Below, one piece after another: positions 33,845 through 43,449 of a stretch of 50,217 nucleotides of DNA. Location of the stretch: the NCBI GenBank assembly GCA_902489795.1, contig CABUBU010000012.1, positions 1-50,217 on the forward strand, written 5' to 3'. Both the position numbers and the translations under genes were made by a program. Every line of letters begins with the position of its first letter. Position 1 is the first letter of the stretch. The notes beneath the pieces were generated by a model that saw only the letters and a list, made by a program, of their open reading frames with translations, had not been told where the DNA came from and did not search any database. The DNA comes from an uncultured Azospirillum sp. (lineage in GTDB: Bacteria; Pseudomonadota; Alphaproteobacteria; RF32; CAG-239).

Positions 33845-34975
33845 ATGGAATGGTTAGTTAACAGCGTATATTATATAGTTCCCTTTATTGTTCTGCTGGG
33901 AATTCTGGTGTTTGTCCACGAATTCGGGCATTTCCTGGTCGCGCGTCTGTCCGGCGTGCAGGTGACCGACTTTTCGATCGGCTTCGGCAAACAACTGTGG
34001 GGTTTTACCGACAAGCACAACACCAAATGGAAAATCTGCGCGATTCCGCTCGGCGGCTATTGCCAGTTTTTAGGTGATGCCGATGCCGCATCGGCAGGCA
34101 GCAGCGAAGAGGTGAAAGAGCTGAGCGAAGAAGATAAAAAGAAAGCCTTTCCGTTCCAGAATCCGTGGAAAAAGCTGGCGATCGTCCTCGGCGGCCCCGG
34201 GTTTAACTACCTGTTTGCAATTATCGTCTTTACTTTGATGTTTGCCTTTCTCGGCAAATTCAGCTTTCCCCCGGTCGTGGGCGAAGTGGTTGCCGGCGGG
34301 GCTGCGGACAAGGCCGGCATTGTCAAGGCAGACCGCATTCTGTCGATCAACGGCCATGAGGTGGAAAGTTTCAGCGAGATTACGACCGAAATTTCGCTGA
34401 CGACGGGCGGCGTCGCCGAGATGAAGCTTGACCGTGCGGGTGAAGTCATAGAGTTGAGCGTTCCGCTGGAAATGATGAAAGTGGAAGCCAACGGCCAGAC
34501 GACCGAACGGCCGATGCTCGGCATCAAGTCGATGAACACGATGGAGCTTGACCACGAAAGAATGTCGTTGCCGGACGCTTTTATTGAAGCCTGCAGCGAA
34601 ACCTGGCGGATTACCGAAGGCACCCTGCGCGGGGTCGGACAGATGATTACCGGCAAACGCGGCAGCGAGGATCTGGGCGGCATTTTGAGAATTGCGGAAA
34701 TGTCGGGTGACATCTCCAGGAAAAACGGCATGCTTGACTTCATTGCCTTTATGGCGCTTCTGTCAATCAACCTCGGGCTGATCAATTTGTTCCCGATTCC
34801 GGTTCTGGACGGCGGGCACGTCGTAATCTACCTGGTGGAAATTGTCAGCCGCCGCGAGATAAACGCCAAAGTAAAGGAGAACCTGTTCAAGGCCGGTTTT
34901 GCCCTCATTCTGGCGCTGATGATTTTTGCGACCTGGAACGACTTTGTCCATCTGTTCCATCGCTTTTTTGCTTAA
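33845..34975 (+). CDS. rseP: Site-2 intramembrane metalloprotease RseP
   Basis: 376 residues. Zinc motif HEFGH (25-29) in the first membrane helix, GFGKQLWG and GGYCQFLGD beta-region, one PDZ domain (about 140-230, starting FPPVVGEVVAGGAADKAGI), and the second active-site motif NLFPIPVLDGGH near residue 325. RseP cuts anti-sigma factors or signal-peptide remnants inside the membrane. One PDZ domain is visible rather than the two of E. coli RseP. Confidence 0.94.
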   Translation: MEWLVNSVYYIVPFIVLLGILVFVHEFGHFLVARLSGVQVTDFSIGFGKQLWGFTDKHNTKWKICAIPLGGYCQFLGDADAASAGSSEEVKELSEEDKKKAFPFQNPWKKLAIVLGGPGFNYLFAIIVFTLMFAFLGKFSFPPVVGEVVAGGAADKAGIVKADRILSINGHEVESFSEITTEISLTTGGVAEMKLDRAGEVIELSVPLEMMKVEANGQTTERPMLGIKSMNTMELDHERMSLPDAFIEACSETWRITEGTLRGVGQMITGKRGSEDLGGILRIAEMSGDISRKNGMLDFIAFMALLSINLGLINLFPIPVLDGGHVVIYLVEIVSRREINAKVKENLFKAGFALILALMIFATWNDFVHLFHRFFA

Positions 34976-35005
34976 GTTATTTTTTTGATAAAGGATACGG
35001 TATAA

Positions 35006-37261
35006 ATGAAAAACAAACAGCTGGTTACCTTACTGTCCTGCCTGGTGGCGGCCGGCACGGCCGACGCCGCGGTGGTCAGACATATCAAAGTTGACGGACT
35101 GCAGCGGGTTGAGCGGGAAACCGTTCTCTCTTATGTCAATGTGAATCCCGGTGACGACGTCAGCCCCGAAAAGCTGAACGGCGCATTTAAGAAACTTTAC
35201 ACCACCGGTCTTTTTTCCGACGTTTCTTTTGACGTCAAAGGCGATGTCCTGACTATCAAAGTGGATGAAAACCCGATCATCAACAAGCGCTTTTTTGACG
35301 GCAACGACAAAGTGGACGACAAAATGCTCGAAAGCGAAGTACAGCTTGGTCCCCGTTCCATTTATACGACGGCCAAGGTGCAGGAGGATGTGCAGCGCAT
35401 TCTCAACATCTACAAACGGGTGGGGCGTTATGCCGCGGCGGTGGAGCCGAAGGTGATCAAACGTGATCAGAACCGCGTCGACCTGATTTATGAAATTGAC
35501 GAGGGGCCGCTGGCCAAAATCACCAAAATCAACTTCATCGGCAACAAGCACTACAGCGACAGCGACCTGCAGGGGGAAATCTTAAGCAAGGAAACCAGAT
35601 GGTGGCGGATTTTCTCTTCTTCGGAAAATTATGATCCGGAGAAAAGCAACTATGACAAGGAGTTGCTGCGCCGTTTCTACAACAACCATGGTTATGCCGA
35701 CTTCCGCGTAGTGTCTTCGGTGGCCGAACTCAGTCCCGACAGTCAGTCTTTTGTGATTACCACAGTGCTGGAAGAGGGGGTGCGCTATAAAATCAAAAAA
35801 ATCAACATCACTTCCGAAATTCCCGATATGAACACGGCGGGGCTGGCGGACGATCTCGACATTGAAGCCGGCGACTGGTACAATGCGGCAAAGGTTGAAA
35901 AGAGCGTTTATGCCCTGACCGAAGAACTGGGCAAGCGCGGCTATGCCTTTGTCGAAGTTGAACCGGAACTTGACCGGAACATGCAAACCGGAGAAATGAC
36001 GATCAACTTCCGCATCAAGGAAGGCGCCCGCGTTTTCATCAACCGCATCAACATTAACGGCAACAGCCGAACCTATGACGAAGTGATCCGCCGCGAGTTT
36101 CGCATCAGCGAAGGCGATGCTTTCAACGCCGCCAAAATCCGCGCTTCCCGCCGCAATATCGAAAACCTGAACTATTTCAGCAAGGTGGACATTGAAACCC
36201 AGCCGACGAGCGACGACAACAAGGCGGACATCAATGTAAACGTAACAGAAAAATCGACCGGTTATTTCAATGTCGGCCTCGGCTATTCGACTGTTAACGG
36301 CGCTCTGGTCCGTACCGGCGTAACCGAAAATAACTTTATGGGCAAAGGTCAGCAGCTTGGTTTTGATCTGGGCATTTCCGAACGTTCTCAGGATTATAAC
36401 ATCAACTTTACCGAACCGTACTTCCTCAACCGTCCGTTGTCGGCCGGCGTCGACCTGTTTAAAAACGAAACCGACTATCAGGACGAGGCTTCTTATGACG
36501 AAGACACCACGGGCGGCCGTCTACGTTTGGGATGGAAATATACCGACGACTTTTATCAGAGCGTCCGCTATACCCTGCGTCAGGATGAGATCAAAAACGT
36601 TCACCCGAGCGCTTCCGTCTATATTCAGGAAGAAGAAGGAAAATATGTCGGTTCAAGTGTCGGACAGACTTTGTATTATGATAAACGCGATAATGCCGTC
36701 GACCCGAAGGAAGGCTATTTTCTGTCGTTCGGCAACGACGTGGCCGGTCTCGGCGGCGACGAAAAATATCTGAAGTTTGACGTCAAGGCCTACTGGTATG
36801 ATACGTTTTTTGACTACTATACCCTGAAGCTGTTTGCCAACGGCGGTTATATCACCGGTTACGGTGATGAAAACGTACGTTTGTCGCAGCGTTATTTCCT
36901 CGGCGGTTCGACCATGCGCGGTTTCGACAGTGCCGGTATCGGTGCCCGCGACAAATACACCAATGACGCTCTGGGCGGCAACTGGATGATCTATTCCGGC
37001 GCCGAAGTCATGTTCCCGATCGGGCTGGACGAAGTGGGCATCAAAGGCCGCACCTTTGTTGATGTCGGTATGCTCGGCAAGCCCGACGACGTCAGCTACA
37101 AGATTGTCGAATATTCCGACAAACCGCGTGTTTCCGTTGGCTTCGGCTTCAGCTGGCTGTCGCCGATGGGCAAAATCGACATCGACTTCGGCTTCCCGGT
37201 CGTTAAAGAGGATTACGATGAAACCGAAGTTTTCAGACTGAATTTCGGAACCAGTCTGTAA
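35006..37261 (+). CDS. bamA: Outer membrane protein assembly factor BamA
   Basis: 751 residues. Signal peptide (MKNKQLVTLLSCLVAAGTADA), five POTRA domains (about 22-415, starting VVRHIKVDGLQRVERETVLS) and a 16-strand barrel. The barrel carries the conserved GGSTMRGFDSAGIGARD loop-6 motif (VRGF in E. coli is MRGF here) and ends in FRLNFGTSL. BamA folds proteins into the outer membrane, so the cell has one. AAGGA precedes the ATG. The skp/ompH gene that often follows is missing; lpxD starts 21 bases later. Confidence 0.95.
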   Translation: MKNKQLVTLLSCLVAAGTADAAVVRHIKVDGLQRVERETVLSYVNVNPGDDVSPEKLNGAFKKLYTTGLFSDVSFDVKGDVLTIKVDENPIINKRFFDGNDKVDDKMLESEVQLGPRSIYTTAKVQEDVQRILNIYKRVGRYAAAVEPKVIKRDQNRVDLIYEIDEGPLAKITKINFIGNKHYSDSDLQGEILSKETRWWRIFSSSENYDPEKSNYDKELLRRFYNNHGYADFRVVSSVAELSPDSQSFVITTVLEEGVRYKIKKINITSEIPDMNTAGLADDLDIEAGDWYNAAKVEKSVYALTEELGKRGYAFVEVEPELDRNMQTGEMTINFRIKEGARVFINRININGNSRTYDEVIRREFRISEGDAFNAAKIRASRRNIENLNYFSKVDIETQPTSDDNKADINVNVTEKSTGYFNVGLGYSTVNGALVRTGVTENNFMGKGQQLGFDLGISERSQDYNINFTEPYFLNRPLSAGVDLFKNETDYQDEASYDEDTTGGRLRLGWKYTDDFYQSVRYTLRQDEIKNVHPSASVYIQEEEGKYVGSSVGQTLYYDKRDNAVDPKEGYFLSFGNDVAGLGGDEKYLKFDVKAYWYDTFFDYYTLKLFANGGYITGYGDENVRLSQRYFLGGSTMRGFDSAGIGARDKYTNDALGGNWMIYSGAEVMFPIGLDEVGIKGRTFVDVGMLGKPDDVSYKIVEYSDKPRVSVGFGFSWLSPMGKIDIDFGFPVVKEDYDETEVFRLNFGTSL

Positions 37262-37282
37262 TTTGTCCTAAAGGAGAAAAAA

Positions 37283-38296
37283 ATGATCGATACGAATTTT
37301 TTTGTTAAAAAAGCCGAATTCAATCTGGCTCAAATTGCCGAAATCTGCGGCGCCGCGTTGCAAAATGCCGACCGCGGGAATGAAGTGATCCGCGACATCA
37401 ACACGATGGACAAAGCCGGTGAAGGCGAAATCTGTTTTTTCTATGACCGCAAGAAAAAAGCCGCCGGCGCCGAAATCAAAGCTTCGGCCTGCGTTACCAC
37501 CGCCGAACTGGCGCCGTTCGTGGCTCCGGCGGCGGCCGTTCTTGTCTGCGGCAATCCGAAAATGGCCTTTCTGACCTTAAACGAAGCCATGTATGCGGAA
37601 AAACGTCCGGCGGCGGGCATTGCCGAAACAGCAAAGATTGATCCGACGGCCAAAGTCGGCGAAGGCTGCTCAATTGCCGATTACGCGGTTATCGGCGCCG
37701 GCGCTGAAATTGGTGCAGGAACGGTGGTTGAACCTTTTGCAGTGATCGGCGAAAACTGCCGGATCGGTGCAAATTGCCGGATCGGTGCCCATGCCTGCAT
37801 TGCTTATACGATTATGGGCAATAACTGTTACATATACAACGGCGCCCGCATCGGTCAGGACGGCTTTGGCTTTCAGACCATAAACGGCGTGCATAAGCGC
37901 ATTCCCCAGCTCGGCCGGGTGATTATCGGCAACGACGTCGAAATCGGCGCCTGCACCTGCGTTGACCGCGGCGCCATGGACGATACGGTTATCGGTGACG
38001 GCACCCGGGTGGATAATCTGGTACAGATTGCCCACAACGACAAGCTCGGCCGCGGCTGCATTCTGGTTTCCATGACCGGCATTGCCGGCAGCTGCACTTT
38101 CGGTGATTATGTCGTCTGCGGTGGCCAGAGCGGTTTTGCCGACCACCTGAAAATCGGCAGCGGCGCCCAGATCGCCGCCCAGTCGGGCATTATGCGCGAC
38201 ATAGAACCGGGCGCGGTAGTGATGGGATCGCCGGCGGTGCCGTTTAAGGACTTTATGCGTCAGGTTGCTTTTTTACAGAAAAATTCAAAAAAATAA
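37283..38296 (+). CDS. lpxD: UDP-3-O-acylglucosamine N-acyltransferase LpxD
   Basis: 337 residues. N-terminal uridine-binding domain (DINTMDKAGEGEICFFYDRK), then a left-handed beta helix of hexapeptide repeats (about 115-300; GEGCSIADYAVIGAGAEIGA and similar), with IGQDGFGFQT and VQIAHNDKLGRG around the catalytic His. It adds the second acyl chain in lipid A synthesis, so the strain probably makes lipid A. AAAGGAG precedes the ATG. fabZ follows at 27 bases. Confidence 0.95.
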   Translation: MIDTNFFVKKAEFNLAQIAEICGAALQNADRGNEVIRDINTMDKAGEGEICFFYDRKKKAAGAEIKASACVTTAELAPFVAPAAAVLVCGNPKMAFLTLNEAMYAEKRPAAGIAETAKIDPTAKVGEGCSIADYAVIGAGAEIGAGTVVEPFAVIGENCRIGANCRIGAHACIAYTIMGNNCYIYNGARIGQDGFGFQTINGVHKRIPQLGRVIIGNDVEIGACTCVDRGAMDDTVIGDGTRVDNLVQIAHNDKLGRGCILVSMTGIAGSCTFGDYVVCGGQSGFADHLKIGSGAQIAAQSGIMRDIEPGAVVMGSPAVPFKDFMRQVAFLQKNSKK

Positions 38297-38323
38297 ATTT
38301 GATCAACGAAAAGGAAGGAAAAT

Positions 38324-38773
38324 ATGTCCGAAAACAAAATCTACAACATTGAAGATATCATGAATTTTTTGCCGCACCGCTATCCCTTTCTGCTGGTGGA
38401 CCGGCTGGAAGTCGAAGTTCCCGGCGAAAAGGGCATCGGCATTAAGAATGTGACCATGAACGAAGAGTTTTTCCAGGGGCATTTCCCCGGCAATCCGGTT
38501 ATGCCGGGCGTTTTGCAGATCGAAGCAATGGCTCAGACTGCCGGCGCTTTGGTGGTTGCCGCTTCGGGTGAAAATGCCGGCGACAAAAAAATCAGCGTTC
38601 TGTTTATGTCAATCGACGGCGTGAAATTCCGCAAGCCGGTTAAGCCGGGCGACCAGCTGAGAATGCATGTCGAAAAAGTTCAGGCTCGCCGCAACGTCTT
38701 TGTTTTCAGGGGCAAATCCATGGTCGATGACAAGGTTGTTTCAGAAGCCGAATTTACGGCAATGATCGTCTGA
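38324..38773 (+). CDS. fabZ: 3-hydroxyacyl-ACP dehydratase FabZ
   Basis: 149 residues, hot-dog fold. FLPHRYPFLLVDR and the catalytic pair His53 (GHFPGNPVMPG) and Glu67 (EAMAQTAG) are intact. It dehydrates 3-hydroxyacyl-ACP in fatty-acid elongation and competes with LpxA/LpxD for hydroxyacyl-ACP, which is why it sits with lpx genes. The operon ends here at a terminator; lpxA, lpxI and lpxB, the usual next genes, are absent. Confidence 0.96.
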   Translation: MSENKIYNIEDIMNFLPHRYPFLLVDRLEVEVPGEKGIGIKNVTMNEEFFQGHFPGNPVMPGVLQIEAMAQTAGALVVAASGENAGDKKISVLFMSIDGVKFRKPVKPGDQLRMHVEKVQARRNVFVFRGKSMVDDKVVSEAEFTAMIV

Positions 38774-38777
38774 AGAC

Positions 38778-38845
38778 GGGAAAAATTTTTCCCTGATCTG
38801 TGATCCGAATGTTTTTGCCCGGTCGGCAGAAACATTCGGATTTTG
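38778..38845 (+). terminator. End of the pyrH-fabZ operon
   Basis: Two structures in tandem: a perfect 16-bp palindrome GGGAAAAATTTTTCCC (38778-38793), then a 12-bp perfect stem ATCCGAATGTTT (38803-38814) / AAACATTCGGAT (38830-38841) followed by TTTT. The second is the likely terminator. Confidence 0.75.
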
Positions 38846-38966
38846 CACTTCAGGCGCCGTATTGTCGGCAAAGCGTCCGTTTTCGTTTCCCGGTTTGCAA
38901 TAATCGGAACCGGGCGAACGGAAAATTGTGCGGATGGTTGGAAATTTGTGAAAAGATGACACGGAG

Positions 38967-39858
38967 GTGTTTATAGGGGCGGTGTATGCTTCGCTGGCGA
39001 GCATTGCAATCGGATTGTACCATCTGGGCAACCAAGCGGCAAAAGTTTCGTCGACGGTGTTTATGGTCTATCGCGGTGTGATGCCGATTTTGTTTTTTTC
39101 TGCCGGTTTTGCCGTTCGTTTTTCCGCCTGCCTGCCTGGCCGTTTTATGTCGTCTGTCTGGTGCAGGGCGGGGTAATTTCCTTTGTTGACATGCACAATT
39201 TCCGGGCAATGCGGGTTTGGGCGCGGAAACCATTTCTTCCATACATCCTTTTTGCGTCGGTATCATCTTTTTTGCATGGATTTTGCTTAATCCGGGCGGA
39301 CTGATCGCATACGGACGGGAGCTGTTTCGTTTTCTGACGGTGGCGGCGGCGCTCGGTACGGTAATTTTTTCCGTATCCGGTTATCGCGGCGACCGGCGGG
39401 GGCGTTGGGCATTGCGCTATATGGTGCCTTATCTGTTGTTTTGCGCCGCTTGCGATACCTCAAACAAAACCGCCATGAGTTTTTTGCGGCCGCATGAGCT
39501 GGTCAGCGGCAGCTGTCTTTATATACTGATCACCGCGGTTGTCATCTGCGTCGTTAATTTTTCTTTTTACTTCCGCGGCGGCGGAAAGTTAAAGGCGCTT
39601 TTGGAACGGCAAAACGCAAAGTGTGCGCTGGTAATGATTCCGCTGGTTTTGTCCATGATCTTTAAGAATTTTGCCATGTTTGCCACGCCCAAACCGTCCT
39701 ATGTAACGGCAACCATGTATCTTTATGTCATCTGGGTGTTTGCCGCCGGTGCCGTTTTGCGTTTTTTCGGCCGGAACATTCCCGCTTCGCGCATTTCTTT
39801 GCGCCGGGTCTTGTTGCTGCTGGCCGCGGTTGTCGTCCTGATACTGTTCGGGCGGTAG
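38967..39858 (+). pseudogene. Broken DMT/EamA-family permease
   Basis: Three frame segments join into one membrane protein of about 300 residues with the features of a drug/metabolite transporter. The first frame starts at GTG (38967, MFIGAVYASLASIAIGLYH). A shift near 39120 is needed to continue as LPAWPFYVVCLVQGG, and a second near 39215 to continue as GAETISSIHPFCVGIIFFAW (frame 39217-39858). The order of helices and the RAMRVWGAE segment fit EamA proteins. Two shifts within 100 bases argue for a real pseudogene more than a single sequencing error. Confidence 0.75.
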
Positions 39859-40028
39859 GGGTGCAAACGCCGAAAAGCGCGAGGTTGGTCTGACAAGGCC
39901 GCTTCCGGCGTCGGGCCCTGCTGCCGGCCGCTGTCGTTTTGAGGCCTTTCGGTTAAAAATCAGGTTGTTAATTTTGCTCATGTCATGATAATATAATTGT
40001 AAAAAAATAATTGACGGAGATGCGGGAT

Positions 40029-40951
40029 ATGACGGAGTTTGAAGAATATTTGCAGGGGTTTGTCGGAGCATATTATGAAAACGTTCCCGAAACCGACAGG
40101 GAAATGCTGTTGAACCGCATTGTTTGCGATAGCGGCAACAAAAGATATGTTGCGCAAGGGGACCGGCATCATAGAGCGGACGGCGGCGAGAAAGGGGATA
40201 AAATTTACGATTTGTCAGAGTTGCGAGATTTTCCGGATATAGAATCCGAAGAATTTAAAAGCAAATGTTTGGATCCGAACAGCACGGAGCACCAGGCCTG
40301 CAAAACCGGGATAGATAAGCTGATTGCCCGATTTACGAACAATGATTCCAAGGCGCCGCGGATTTAAAAGCGTTGCTGGAACATAGCGAAATCGTCTACA
40401 GGGTTAGAAACTGGCCGACTCCGAACGGCAGCTGCTCTTTTCAAAAAGGAGAAAACGGCGGGCTCAATAAGATTGTGATTTGCGTCAGTGACCTGAAAAA
40501 ATTGAAAAAGGAAGACGCGCTGCCGGAGATTTTGGCACATGAACTGGCGCATGCCGTGGACTTTAGCAAGCGTCCGGACGCTTTGCGGACAAAATATATG
40601 GATGGTGCCGAGACTGCCGCCGATTTATACGCTTCTTCCCTGTTATTTAATTGCGGAATTTCGGAACGGGGATTTTCTCGGTATATGGGTGCGGATTATG
40701 ACGAAAAGAAAAAGAAAGGGGAAGATACAAGAATGCCGTATACGCCCGACGGAGGATTTCGACGGGATAATTTTATAAAGTCTGCGGAAGTCTTGGAGAG
40801 GGCGAGAAACAGGGCGATGGTAAATGAACTCAGAGGCCTGTCTCCGGCACGGCATCAGCCGCCCCGCAAAAACGAGAAGCCGGAAACGATGCAGGACCGG
40901 CAACAGGTCATAATTAACAATGTCGCAGAGGCCAAAATGCACAGACGATAA
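40029..40951 (+). pseudogene. Frameshifted zincin (Atp23-like HExxH metallopeptidase)
   Basis: Two frames join end to end. 40029-40367 encodes MTEFEEYLQGFVGAYYENVP and continues to NDSKA; the second frame, readable from about 40352 (AADLKALLEHSEIVYRV), runs to 40951. Together they make about 305 residues. The second half has IVICVSDLKKL, then HELAHAVDF, with a later acidic segment (DGAETAADLYASSLL) and a Cys. IC, about 18 residues, then HELxHAxD is the layout of Atp23-type minimal zincins, but this is motif-level only. GGAG lies nine bases before ATG 40029. No signal peptide. No slippery heptamer is seen at the junction, so decay or an indel is likelier than programmed shifting. Confidence 0.65.
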
Positions 40952-41065
40952 TCGGAGGGACTTTTATTTGTCGCGACAATCGTTTTACCGTTGCCGTGAA
41001 TGATGCCGCGGTCGTCTTTTCGGGCGGCAGAAAACAAACGCCGCTGCCGAGTTAAAGCTCTGGCA

Positions 41066-41203
41066 TGGTCGGGCGGGCTGTTTATTTGTCTTTCGGGCTA
41101 TTGCCGGAACGAAAAGCGCAACGACGGTTTATCCGAAGTTATCGGCACCGCTGCCGGGGTTATAAGTGTGACGTTGGTCTGGCGGGCTGTTTATTTGTCT
41201 TCC
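41066..41203. repeat. Direct repeat spanning the 3' end of the next gene
   Basis: 41066-41094 and 41175-41203 match at 27 of 29 bases (GGCGGGCTGTTTATTTGTCTT core). The second copy contains the stop codon of the leftward gene at 41191; the first would encode a matching P-K-D-K-stop end. Similarity continues loosely beyond, so the gene's tail seems partly duplicated and decayed. The 40952-41190 spacer otherwise holds nothing recognisable. Confidence 0.7.
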
Positions 41204-41955
41204 CTGACATTGTCTGCGCCGTTGCCGCCGAGGGAAAAGGTGCCGAGGTCAACCGCTTTTTCCGATTTTTGCGCGGGGCTGCGGTTTGCTTTTAACGGGG
41301 ATTTTTCTCCGCCGCGGTAAAAAGCTTCCAGCCGCAGTTCCTGAATTTTGGTCTTAAGGCCGTGCTTTTTCATTTGCTCGATGGTTGATGCCAGTTCATC
41401 GGGAGTGGCCAGCAAAACATGGCCGGCTTTACCGTTTTCCCCGTCCCAGAATTTTCGGCATTCGCGATTGAAGATTTGTGCCGGTTCCGGCTCGTCGCTG
41501 CCCAGTTCTTTCGGCAGCTCCGTTCCCGGTTGGCCGAAAGTCATGGTATAGATGCCGGCTTTGCCGCTGTTGCCGTAAGGACCGTAGATGCCGTGCACCA
41601 GATTTGTCGTCGGCATGTCTTTGGCGTTGATCAGGGCTACTTTGACCTTTCCCGCATAGGGCGTGCCAAGGTCGCGGACAACCTCGAAAGCCGCGCCGTC
41701 TTTAATATCTTCCGCGCTGATGACGGCGTCGGTGCCGACCGGTGCGCTGGTTTTCAGGCAGAATTCCTGCCGGCCGGGATTTTCCCGTTCGTCAATCATC
41801 AGGGCATATGCCTGTTCAAAGCGGGAAAGTATGTCATGGATATTTTGTTCGGAAACGTGTTTTAAGGCTTTTGAGCCGATAACATGTGCGTTTCCTCTGT
41901 GCTTCCGGATATGTTCCGGTTTTTCAGATGCTTTGATCAGATCCGTTTTTTGCAT
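41191..41955 (-). CDS. Cytosolic protein of unknown function
   Basis: 254 residues, no signal peptide or membrane segment. The ATG at 41955 has AGGAGG six bases upstream (a TTG 15 bases earlier overlaps that site). The centre has a beta-rich stretch (AFEVVRDLGTPYAGKVKVALIN, then NLVHGIYGPYGNSGKAGIYTMTFGQPG), followed by an acidic helix and a basic C-terminal tail (REDK). The GxxGIYTMTFGxPG end of this core loosely recalls small RelE/colicin-type nuclease folds found in phage-derived toxins, but I see no catalytic set to support that. Function unknown. Confidence 0.7.
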   Translation of the reverse strand: MQKTDLIKASEKPEHIRKHRGNAHVIGSKALKHVSEQNIHDILSRFEQAYALMIDERENPGRQEFCLKTSAPVGTDAVISAEDIKDGAAFEVVRDLGTPYAGKVKVALINAKDMPTTNLVHGIYGPYGNSGKAGIYTMTFGQPGTELPKELGSDEPEPAQIFNRECRKFWDGENGKAGHVLLATPDELASTIEQMKKHGLKTKIQELRLEAFYRGGEKSPLKANRSPAQKSEKAVDLGTFSLGGNGADNVREDK

Positions 41956-42036
41956 GGATTGCCTCCTCAAAAACGCTGAAAAGATAACATATTATAGCAC
42001 AAAAAATATTAAAAACAATAACTTATTTTTGCAATG

Positions 42037-42067
42037 AAAAATCCCCGCCGAAAGCGGGGATTTTTCT
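42037..42067 (-). terminator. Terminator of the ABC exporter operon
   Basis: AAAAATCCCCGC (42037-42048) and GCGGGGATTTTT (42054-42065) form a perfect 12-bp stem around CGAAA. It lies just past the permease stop on the - strand. Confidence 0.85.
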
Positions 42068-42076
42068 GCCGTGAAC

Positions 42077-43447
42077 TCAGACCCGGAGTTCGCGGAATTT
42101 CTTTCTGATGCCCAAAGTCAGAAGAACCAGCATAAAGACAAATTCCAGCGCCGGCGGGATAACCGTCAGAAAAGCGCTTTCGTTGTAAGTGAGATAGCTG
42201 CTTTCGTGGAAATAGGGCATAAAGAACGGGCAGAAAATGCGCAAGTCGAAATGGTAGAGCAGAACCGGGACGATGGTATAGGTGGAAAGTGCGATCAGAA
42301 CCGGAACCACCGTCGTTTCCTTTTCGTTGCCCTGGGCAAAAAGCGACCACAGGTAAATGAAGCAGAAGTCCCGCAGCATAAACAGAATCATCGCCCAGAC
42401 CATGAAGCCGGCGCTGGTTCCCTGTTCCTGTCCCAGGCTGCCGAATTCCGCGCTTAAGACCAGTGCCAGAACGATGATGACGGGAATTGTTACCAGACTT
42501 CTCGGCATGATCATAAACAACCGTTTGTACTGCTTTCCGTGATAATATTTTGATACCATGTTGGGGCGCAGCGCCATGTTCGATTCTCCGCACAAAGTCA
42601 GATAAGTGACCGCAAGCACGGCAAAAAAGGCGGAAAGGGTGCCTACGTAGCGAACCAGCGGATTATTGCTGCCGTAATCGTTGAAGCCGAACAAAACCGC
42701 CACCAGCGACAATGTGAACAAAAACCAGGAAACGGGGTAGGGTTCCTGTCCGAATTCCGTTTTAATCTGATTGACTATGGCGATGAAGCCCCAAATGATG
42801 AAGACAGACAGGAAAACGACGGCGGCTTCCTTGGCGGTATAGTGCGCGCCGTACCAGACAATTCCTTCGCCGCTGCCGTTAAAGACCTTGTAGAGAGGGA
42901 TGATCATGGCAATGCCCATGAACTGGAAGAAGGTGACGTCGAACTTCTCGAAAAAGTGCCGCCAGCGGATCGAGTGCAGGCTGAGCAAAAGCGGCAGTAT
43001 CTGCGCCGACAGGCCGAACAGGACGAAAATCAGAACGTTGGTCAGAAGTTCCGGCAGCGGTATTTCCGGCAGCCGTTCCCGATGCAGATGGTAGGACAAA
43101 AGATAAAGGGCAAAACAGATAAAATTGCCGTACCAGATGTAAACCGTGCTGCTGAACAGTTTGCCGATAGCCATTTTGACCGGCGACATCGAAGTCATGA
43201 CCTGAAACGACCAGGTGTTGGCGTTGATTTCCCTGATTACCGTTTCCGCTGTCAGCCGGGTGCTCCAGATATAAGTGAAAACACAGTAGAAAAACACGCA
43301 GATGTAAGGCAGGAAGGAAAACGGCAGCGCTTCGTCCAGTATATAAGCCAGAAGGTAGACCGTGATCAGCAGAAGCGGCATAGCCGCCAGTTTTTTGGCC
43401 GTCAGTTCGGTCCAGGTGTTCCTGATAAATTCCGGATTCTTAAACAT
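42077..43447 (-). CDS. ABC transporter permease, ABC-2-like
   Basis: 456 residues with about 11-12 predicted membrane helices and no signal peptide. It starts three bases after the ATPase gene ends, with GGAGAATAAG before the ATG. The N-terminus (MFKNPEFIRNTWTELTAKKL) is a cytosolic amphipathic stretch typical of ABC-2 export permeases. A hydrophilic segment (RPNMVSKYYHGKQYKRLF) near residue 300 could be the coupling region. With the ATPase it should form an exporter; the substrate is unknown. Confidence 0.85.
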   Translation of the reverse strand: MFKNPEFIRNTWTELTAKKLAAMPLLLITVYLLAYILDEALPFSFLPYICVFFYCVFTYIWSTRLTAETVIREINANTWSFQVMTSMSPVKMAIGKLFSSTVYIWYGNFICFALYLLSYHLHRERLPEIPLPELLTNVLIFVLFGLSAQILPLLLSLHSIRWRHFFEKFDVTFFQFMGIAMIIPLYKVFNGSGEGIVWYGAHYTAKEAAVVFLSVFIIWGFIAIVNQIKTEFGQEPYPVSWFLFTLSLVAVLFGFNDYGSNNPLVRYVGTLSAFFAVLAVTYLTLCGESNMALRPNMVSKYYHGKQYKRLFMIMPRSLVTIPVIIVLALVLSAEFGSLGQEQGTSAGFMVWAMILFMLRDFCFIYLWSLFAQGNEKETTVVPVLIALSTYTIVPVLLYHFDLRIFCPFFMPYFHESSYLTYNESAFLTVIPPALEFVFMLVLLTLGIRKKFRELRV

Positions 43448-43449
43448 TC

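Noticed and set aside
40350..40375. Programmed frameshift in the zincin gene
   Set aside because: The junction region is GC-rich with no slippery heptamer or downstream structure that I can see, so an indel is simpler.
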